Assembly: GCA_011390565.1 (NCBI GenBank)
Contig: JAABSC010000004.1
Span: 62,001-126,000, forward strand
Direction of reading: 5' to 3'
DNA from: Thioalkalivibrio paradoxus
Lineage (GTDB): Bacteria > Pseudomonadota > Gammaproteobacteria > Ectothiorhodospirales > Ectothiorhodospiraceae
Length of the DNA: 64,000 nucleotides
Positions 58,679 through 64,000 of the stretch are shown piece by piece; the first letter of the stretch is position 1, and every line of letters starts with the position of its first letter. The translations under genes and the position numbers were made by a program. Below the pieces are notes generated by a model that was not told where the DNA came from, made no database searches, and saw only the letters and a program-made list of their open reading frames with translations.

Positions 58679-59872
58679 ATGATCAAACCACACGGTGCGG
58701 ATACCCTGAAACCCCTCTTTGTCTACGACACCGAAAAACACCACGCCCTCATGCAGGAGGCCGAAACCCTTCCGTCCGTGGTGATCAGCTCGGCTGCGGC
58801 CGGCAACGCCGTGATGATGGGTGGTGGCTATTTCACCCCGCTCACCGGCTTCATGAACGTGGCCGACGCCATGGGCTGCGCCGAACACATGAAGACCGCG
58901 GGCAGTGTCTTCTTCCCGGTACCGGTGGTCAACCTGCTGGAGAACGCCGACGCGATCCGGGGGGCCAAACGAATCGCCCTGCGTGACCCCAACATGGAAG
59001 GCCATCCGGTCCTCGCCATTCAGGACGTCGAGGCGATCGAGGAATTCACTCCCGAACAGATGGAGGTGATGACCCAGAAGGTCTACGGCACCACCGACCC
59101 CGAACACCCCGGCGTCGCGGCCTTCAACAGTGTCGGCCGCGTCTGCGTGTCCGGCCCGATCCAGGTGCTGCACTTCTCGTATTTCCAGGACGACTTCCCC
59201 GACACCTTCCGCACCGCCGTCGAGATCCGCAACGAGATCAGCGAGCGTGGCTGGAACAAGGTGGTCGCATTCCAGACCCGCAACCCCATGCACCGCGCGC
59301 ACGAGGAACTGTGCCGCATGGCGATGGATCAACTGGACGCCGACGGCGTCGTGATCCATATGCTGCTGGGCAAGCTCAAGGCGGGCGACATCCCGGCCCC
59401 GGTTCGTGACGCGGCGATTCGCAAGATGGCCGAACTCTACTTCCCGCCCAACACCGTGATGATCACCGGTTACGGCTTCGACATGCTGTACGCGGGGCCC
59501 CGTGAAGCCGTCCTCCACGCGCTGTTCCGGCAGAACATGGGGGCGACCCACTTCATCATCGGCCGCGACCACGCCGGTGTGGGCGACTACTATGGGGCCT
59601 TCGATGCGCAGACCATCTTCGACAGCGAGGTCCCTGCCGACGCACTCGAGATCGAGATCTTCCGCGCCGACCACACCGCCTACTCGAAGAAGCTCAACCG
59701 GGTCGTGATGATGCGCGATGTGCCCGACCACACCAAGGAGGATTTCGTGCTCCTCTCCGGCACCAAGGTCCGCGAGATGCTGGGTCGTGGCGAGGCACCC
59801 CCGCCCGAATTCTCCCGCCCCGAAGTGGCGCAGATCCTGATGGACTATTACCAGAGCCTCGACAGGAAGTAG
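58679..59872 (+). CDS. sat: Dissimilatory sulfate adenylyltransferase (ATP sulfurylase)
   Basis: Makes ATP and sulfate from APS and pyrophosphate in sulfur oxidation. 397 residues from ATG 58679, AGGAGA 9 nt upstream. Nucleotide motifs QTRNPMHRAHEEL and GRDHAGVGDYYG, and LSGTKVREMLGRGE. The homo-oligomeric Sat family, not CysDN; no kinase domain. Divergent from aprMBA, giving a complete indirect sulfite-oxidation module. Confidence 0.98.
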   Translation: MIKPHGADTLKPLFVYDTEKHHALMQEAETLPSVVISSAAAGNAVMMGGGYFTPLTGFMNVADAMGCAEHMKTAGSVFFPVPVVNLLENADAIRGAKRIALRDPNMEGHPVLAIQDVEAIEEFTPEQMEVMTQKVYGTTDPEHPGVAAFNSVGRVCVSGPIQVLHFSYFQDDFPDTFRTAVEIRNEISERGWNKVVAFQTRNPMHRAHEELCRMAMDQLDADGVVIHMLLGKLKAGDIPAPVRDAAIRKMAELYFPPNTVMITGYGFDMLYAGPREAVLHALFRQNMGATHFIIGRDHAGVGDYYGAFDAQTIFDSEVPADALEIEIFRADHTAYSKKLNRVVMMRDVPDHTKEDFVLLSGTKVREMLGRGEAPPPEFSRPEVAQILMDYYQSLDRK

Positions 59873-59900
59873 AAGGCGTTCGGCCGCCGCCGAACGTGCG

Positions 59901-59940
59901 AACGCCGGTGCCGGGAGCCAACCCTCCCGGCACCGGCGTT
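59901..59940. terminator. Perfect 16-bp hairpin between sat and the CBS-domain gene
   Basis: AACGCCGGTGCCGGGA (59901-59916) and its exact complement (59925-59940) around an 8-nt loop. No clear T-run on either side, but it sits between convergent stops and is probably a bidirectional transcription stop or mRNA end protector. Confidence 0.6.
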
Positions 59941-59951
59941 CTGCATTCCGA

Positions 59952-60554
59952 TCAATATTCCTTCGTGAGGACAGCCTGGATGTCCGCGAAGGTCCGCGCG
60001 ACATCGAAGGTCTGCACCGGCAACCCCAGCTGGCGCCCGATCTGCGTCGCCGAGAAGACCCCGCGGATACGCGTGACCCCGGCCACCGGGTCCGTCTCCC
60101 CAACCAGTGCGTGCTGCCGCCCCCAGTTCTTCAGCGTCGCGACGACATCTCCCACCTCGGCGTGCATCACGCGGCTCAGCTCCAGAAGATCCATGGTCTC
60201 AAGCGGCGCCATCAGGTCGCGGACCCTCAGGTCATCGAATCGCAGACCCCGTTCACGCACGATCTGGACAGGCCGCTCGCCCTGGGTGTCACGGGCGGTG
60301 ATCAAGCCGAGCACGCGTTCCCCTTCCACCACGATCAACAGGCGCACACCCCGGGCGATCATTTCATCGGTCGCCTGGCCCAGTGTCGCATCGGGGCCGA
60401 CGGTGGCCACCGGAACCTTGCGGAAATCGGTCATCACGCAGAGCGCCGAGGACGACATCGTGACCTTGGGGGCCGCTTCGGTCACCTGCTGGAGTCCGGT
60501 TCCGGGGGCCGCCTTGTGCGAAGGCAGGGGCTTGTGCGGGTTTTCTGCGGTCAT
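59952..60554 (-). CDS. CBS-domain pair protein
   Basis: 200 residues. Two CBS units: first VPVATVGPDATLGQATDEM to VVEGERVLGLITARD (about 45-105), second VRDLMAPLETMDLLELS to VAGVTRIRGVFSATQIGRQL (about 115-180). CBS pairs bind adenosyl ligands such as AMP or ATP. A stand-alone pair next to sat and apr may sense adenylate status during sulfur oxidation (inference). 258 bp upstream to the phosphoesterase gene contain no obvious gene. Confidence 0.85.
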   Translation of the reverse strand: MTAENPHKPLPSHKAAPGTGLQQVTEAAPKVTMSSSALCVMTDFRKVPVATVGPDATLGQATDEMIARGVRLLIVVEGERVLGLITARDTQGERPVQIVRERGLRFDDLRVRDLMAPLETMDLLELSRVMHAEVGDVVATLKNWGRQHALVGETDPVAGVTRIRGVFSATQIGRQLGLPVQTFDVARTFADIQAVLTKEY

Positions 60555-60812
60555 GGCGTCCTCTCCGTCCAGGGAAGGGTGATAACGATGCCTGCCCGGG
60601 CGCGCGCTGACAAGCCAACCTTCCCAATCTGGACAAAAGGCCGGTCCGAGCGGCGGACTGTGCGGACTCCGGGGCCCGGTGTTTGGCCGGTGCTCTGTCG
60701 GAGGGCGTCGGCAGCATGGATGCTGCCGTCGAGCCTACATGGATGAATTCACGGCGTCCCGGCTGCGCGACCGCCGACACAGCCCATCCCAGAGCCCAAG
60801 GACGAAACCGGA

Positions 60813-61346
60813 CTAAACCCCGGCCGCGACCTCTTCCGGCGTCAACCGGATCTCGAAGATCATGCTGTCGAGGTCACCGATCGCCCAGGTGGCCTCGGGT
60901 GCGCCCAGGCCGGCGACGGTGCCGGGATTCACGACCCAGGTCGAACCGTTTTTCACGTGCGGCTGCTGCCGGATCTCGGGTTCGTGGCTGTGCCCGCAGC
61001 AGACGAGGTCGTAGTCGCCCGTGCAGGCCATCGCGTGCGCGTAATGCGGATAGTGGGTCACGAAGATGTGCCGGCCACCCAGGGTGATGATTCCATCGTG
61101 CCCGTAATAGGTCAGCAGGCCGTTGGACTGGTGGGCAATGCGCGAAATCGCCACCGGATCGCCGAGATTGTTGCCGTGTACGGCGTGGATCGGCAGACCC
61201 AGTTTCAGCGACGCCCTCAGGGTATTCCCGCCGATCAGATCGCCGCAGTGGATCACCGCCTCGGCACCCTCGGCGGCGCCGGCCTCGATCGCCCGCGCCA
61301 GCATCGGGCCGCGGTCATGGCTGTCCGATACGATGCAGACCTTCAT
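60813..61346 (-). CDS. YfcE/MJ0936-type metallophosphoesterase
   Basis: 177 residues from ATG 61346 (MKVCIVSDSHD), GGAG 6 nt upstream. Dinuclear metal motifs: SDSHD, VIHCGDLIG, HGNN, VTHYPH and CGHSHEPE. Family members hydrolyse phosphodiesters; the physiological substrate is unknown. Coupled by ATGA overlap to the 52-residue gene upstream. Confidence 0.88.
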   Translation of the reverse strand: MKVCIVSDSHDRGPMLARAIEAGAAEGAEAVIHCGDLIGGNTLRASLKLGLPIHAVHGNNLGDPVAISRIAHQSNGLLTYYGHDGIITLGGRHIFVTHYPHYAHAMACTGDYDLVCCGHSHEPEIRQQPHVKNGSTWVVNPGTVAGLGAPEATWAIGDLDSMIFEIRLTPEEVAAGV

Positions 61347-61501
61347 GGCGTACTCCATTTGCCGACGACCCCGAACGCGTCGTCGATGTCGGTCTTCCTG
61401 AACGCCCGGCGGCTCATGCGCATGCCGCCCCCGGGCAGATTCGGGCGATGGATGATGACGTGAAGCTCGTCTCCTGTGAAGTCGGGGTTCGGCTCGGCCA
61501 T
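61343..61501 (-). CDS. Small protein of 52 residues coupled to the phosphoesterase gene
   Basis: ATG at 61501 with GAGG 9 nt upstream; MAEPNPDFTGDELHVIIHR then a Gly/Met stretch (PGGGMRMSRRAFRKTDID). Stop overlaps the phosphoesterase ATG, a hallmark of real translated pairs. No Cys, no membrane helix. I do not recognise the family. An open frame above it is probably leader sequence. Confidence 0.6.
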   Translation of the reverse strand: MAEPNPDFTGDELHVIIHRPNLPGGGMRMSRRAFRKTDIDDAFGVVGKWSTP

Positions 61502-61618
61502 ATCCACATTCCTCGGGTGCTTATGGATGGATAAAAATTTTTGCCTTGTCGGACCCACCCCACGACTGCATACTGCACGAAGTATATCGTAATTTACTTA
61601 TCCTTCAAGGCACTATTC

Positions 61619-64000
61619 ATGAGCACACAGACCCCCGCACAGGAAATCAAGAATACCACCTGTTACATGTGTGCGTGCCGCTGCGGCATCCGCGTACATC
61701 TCCGTGACGGCGAGGTCCGATACATCGACGGCAACCCCGATCATCCGATCAACAAGGGCGTGATCTGCGCCAAGGGGTCCTCGGGCATCATGAAGCAGTA
61801 TTCGCCGGCGCGCCTCACCCAGCCCTTGCGGCGCAAGCAGGGCGCCGAGCGCGGGGCCGGAGAATTCGAACCGATCTCCTGGACCGAAGCCTTCTCGATG
61901 CTCGAGGAGCGCCTCGGGACTATCCGCGATACGGATCCGAAGAAATTCGCACTCTTCACCGGCCGCGACCAGATGCAGGCATTGACCGGTCTGTTCGCAA
62001 AGCAGTTCGGCACCCCGAACTACGCGGCGCATGGCGGCTTCTGCTCGGTCAACATGGCCGCCGGCATGATCTACACCATCGGCGGATCGTTCTGGGAGTT
62101 CGGCGGACCGGACCTGGAGCGGTCCAAGCTGTTCGTGATGATCGGCACCGCCGAAGACCATCATTCGAATCCGATGAAGATGGCGATCTCCAAGTTCAAG
62201 CGTGACGGCGGCCGTTTCATCTCCATCAACCCGGTGCGGACCGGCTACTCGGCGATCGCCGACGAGTGGGTACCGATCCGCCCGGGCACCGACAGCGCCC
62301 TGCTGCTGGCAATCATCCACGAGATCATGGCCAAGGGACTGTACGACCGGGACTTCCTGGTGCGTTACAGCAACGCCGGTCAACTGGTGAACGTCGACGA
62401 GGCGAACGACGCGTTCGGCATGTTCCTGCGCTCCGAGGCCGCCGGGGACGCGGCGGAGGGCTGCTACGACCCGCAGGACAAACTCTGGTGGGACCGGAAA
62501 TCGGACCGTCCCGTGGTCACCCACACGCCCGACGCCGATCCCTACCTGCTCGGCGAATTCCGTCTTCAGGACGGCACCGCGGCCAAGCCCGCGTTCCAGC
62601 TGCTGCAGGAACGCGTGCAGGAATACACGCCCGAGTGGGCGGCGCGCATCACCGGCATTCCGGCGGATACGATCCGGCGCCTGGCGCACGAGATGGGCGT
62701 GACCGCCCGCGACCAGCGCATCGAGCTGCCGATCGCCTGGACCGATTCCTGGGGCGTGGAGCACGACAGCGTGACCGGCAACCCGGTCTCGTTCCATGCC
62801 ATGCGCGGCCTGGCCGCCCATTCCAACGGGTTCCACACCATCCGTGCACTGGCCATCCTGATGTCGTTGCTCGGCACCATCGACCGTCCCGGCGGCTTCC
62901 GCCACAAGGCCCCGTTCCCGCGCCCGATTCCGCCCTGCGCCCGCCCGCCGAAGGGGCCCGAGGCCGTGCAGCCCGGCAAGCCGCTGGACGGCATGGTGCT
63001 GGGCTGGCCGGCGGACCCGGACGACCTGTTCGTCGATGAGCAGGGCGGCCCGGTGCGCATCGACAAGGCCTTTTCCTGGGAATACCCGCTCGCGGTGCAC
63101 GGCTTGATGCACAACGTGATCACCAACGCCTGGCGCGGCGACCCCTACAAGATCGACACCCTGATGATCTTCATGGCCAACATGGCCTGGAACTCGACCA
63201 TGAACACGGTCGAGGTGCGCAAGATGCTCAACGACAGGGACGAGAACGGCGAGTACAAGATCCCGTTCCTGGTCGTCGCCGACGCTTTCCAGTCCGAAAT
63301 GACGGCCTTCGCCGATCTGGTTCTGCCCGACACGACCTATCTCGAACGCCACGACGTGATGTCGATGCTCGACCGGCCGATCTCCGAATACGACGGCCCG
63401 ATCGACTCGGTGCGCATCCCCGTGGTGCCACCGAAGGGTGAGTGCAAGCCGTTCCAGGAGGTCCTGATCGAACTCGGCTCGCGGCTGAAACTGCCGGCGT
63501 TCACCACCCCGGAAGGCAAGCGCAAGTTCCGCGACTACCCGGACTTCGTGGTCAACTACGAGACCGAGCCAGGCTCCGGTATCGGCTTCCTGGCCGGCTG
63601 GCGCGGCAAGGGCGGCGAGAAGTCGCTGCGCGGGGAACCCAACCCGAACCAGTGGGAGATGTACGCGAAGAACAACTGCGTCTTCCACTACGAACTGCCC
63701 AAGAGTTACCAGTACATGCGCAACTGGAACAAGGGCTACCTCGAGTGGTCGCAACGCAACCGCATCACCCGCTACGCGGAGCCGATCCTGATCCACCTCT
63801 ACTCCGAGGTGCTGATGAAGTTCCGCGCCGCGGCGCAGGGCAAGGGCTCCTCGCGGCGACCGCCCGAACATCTGGCCGAGCGCGTCGAGACCTATTTCGA
63901 TCCGCTGCCGTTCTACTATGACCCGCTCGAGTGCCAGTCCACCGACAAGCATACCTACCCGCTGGCCGCGATCACCCAGCGTCCCATGGCCATGTATCAC
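61619..64000 (+). CDS. soeA: Molybdopterin oxidoreductase alpha subunit, SoeA-like sulfite dehydrogenase, 3' truncated
   Basis: 794 codons visible, still open at the right edge. CYMCACRCGIRVHLRDGEV gives the 4Fe-4S motif (Cx2Cx3C), with the fourth Cys in GVICAKGSSG. Molybdopterin-binding features: TGRDQMQALTGLFA, IGTAEDHHSNP, NPVRTGYSAIADEWVPIRPG and GLMHNVITNAW. No twin-arginine signal, so it is cytoplasmic like SoeA of SoeABC, which oxidises sulfite directly at the membrane. AAGG 9 nt before the ATG. Position next to apr/sat fits. PSR/thiosulfate reductase PhsA-like enzymes are related but usually exported. Confidence 0.85.
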   Translation, partial: MSTQTPAQEIKNTTCYMCACRCGIRVHLRDGEVRYIDGNPDHPINKGVICAKGSSGIMKQYSPARLTQPLRRKQGAERGAGEFEPISWTEAFSMLEERLGTIRDTDPKKFALFTGRDQMQALTGLFAKQFGTPNYAAHGGFCSVNMAAGMIYTIGGSFWEFGGPDLERSKLFVMIGTAEDHHSNPMKMAISKFKRDGGRFISINPVRTGYSAIADEWVPIRPGTDSALLLAIIHEIMAKGLYDRDFLVRYSNAGQLVNVDEANDAFGMFLRSEAAGDAAEGCYDPQDKLWWDRKSDRPVVTHTPDADPYLLGEFRLQDGTAAKPAFQLLQERVQEYTPEWAARITGIPADTIRRLAHEMGVTARDQRIELPIAWTDSWGVEHDSVTGNPVSFHAMRGLAAHSNGFHTIRALAILMSLLGTIDRPGGFRHKAPFPRPIPPCARPPKGPEAVQPGKPLDGMVLGWPADPDDLFVDEQGGPVRIDKAFSWEYPLAVHGLMHNVITNAWRGDPYKIDTLMIFMANMAWNSTMNTVEVRKMLNDRDENGEYKIPFLVVADAFQSEMTAFADLVLPDTTYLERHDVMSMLDRPISEYDGPIDSVRIPVVPPKGECKPFQEVLIELGSRLKLPAFTTPEGKRKFRDYPDFVVNYETEPGSGIGFLAGWRGKGGEKSLRGEPNPNQWEMYAKNNCVFHYELPKSYQYMRNWNKGYLEWSQRNRITRYAEPILIHLYSEVLMKFRAAAQGKGSSRRPPEHLAERVETYFDPLPFYYDPLECQSTDKHTYPLAAITQRPMAMYH

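Noticed and set aside
61619..64000. A 795-codon minus-strand open frame antisense to soeA
   Set aside because: Its translation is low-complexity His/Arg/Val/Gly sequence without motifs, while the plus strand encodes an intact molybdoenzyme with all cluster cysteines. It is a by-product of high GC at third positions.

Overview
The window is a gene-dense, GC-rich stretch of a gammaproteobacterial chromosome. Its gene set is urease with an urtABCDE urea transporter, membrane-anchored APS reductase (aprMBA) with dissimilatory ATP sulfurylase, the start of a cytoplasmic molybdoenzyme resembling SoeA, and a lipoate-assembly cluster of the type that serves the sHdr sulfur-oxidation pathway. Together these point to a chemolithoautotrophic sulfur oxidiser, most likely Thioalkalivibrio or a relative in the Ectothiorhodospiraceae. 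That placement is inferred from gene content. I see no phage, transposase, CRISPR array or rRNA; the clearest selfish element is an intein inside the ribonucleotide reductase gene.

Layout. 1-5479: urtABCDE on the plus strand, entering from outside the window. 5532-11739: minus-strand ureDABCEFG followed by a small DUF2934 protein and a tautomerase. 11883-17191: ppsR, ppsA and a double-length MltF-like lytic transglycosylase (minus). 17452-18856: a possible tiny membrane protein, a Fur/Zur-type regulator and a DNA glycosylase. 19064-25742: an operon of split class II ribonucleotide reductase (nrdJa with intein, nrdJb), a one-helix membrane protein and a TonB-dependent receptor, headed by two NrdR-like boxes. 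25918-29932: phosphohexomutase, TRIC-family channel, class II aldolase and glutamine amidotransferase.

29955-36263: the lipoate-assembly region. A lipoate ligase fused to DUF116 faces a four-gene operon of radical SAM, lipoate ligase, LipT-like flavoprotein and radical SAM. 36323-52293 is mostly housekeeping: tRNA-Phe, yggX, mutY, an asmA-family gene, moaC/moaD/moaE, a rof-like gene, hemW, rdgB, rph, yicC, hsp20, cbpA, a degP/degQ-type protease, rho, trxA and rhlB.

52313-61501 is the sulfur region. aprM-aprB-aprA is followed on the same strand by an NTF2-like protein, an FKBP-type protein and a 53-residue protein, then a terminator and an FKBP-methyltransferase fusion. sat is divergent from aprM across a 501-bp control region. 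A CBS-domain protein, a phosphoesterase and a 52-residue protein follow, and the soeA-like gene runs off the right edge.

Functional reading: urea is imported and hydrolysed for nitrogen. Sulfite can be oxidised indirectly (Apr plus Sat, yielding ATP) and perhaps directly (SoeA). The lipoate genes would mature a lipoate-binding carrier of the sHdr system encoded elsewhere. Three one-mismatch FNR/Anr-type boxes lie in promoter regions (zur, lipoate, apr), suggesting oxygen-responsive control of sulfur genes. The least explained parts are the extra genes behind aprA and the ligase-DUF116 fusion.
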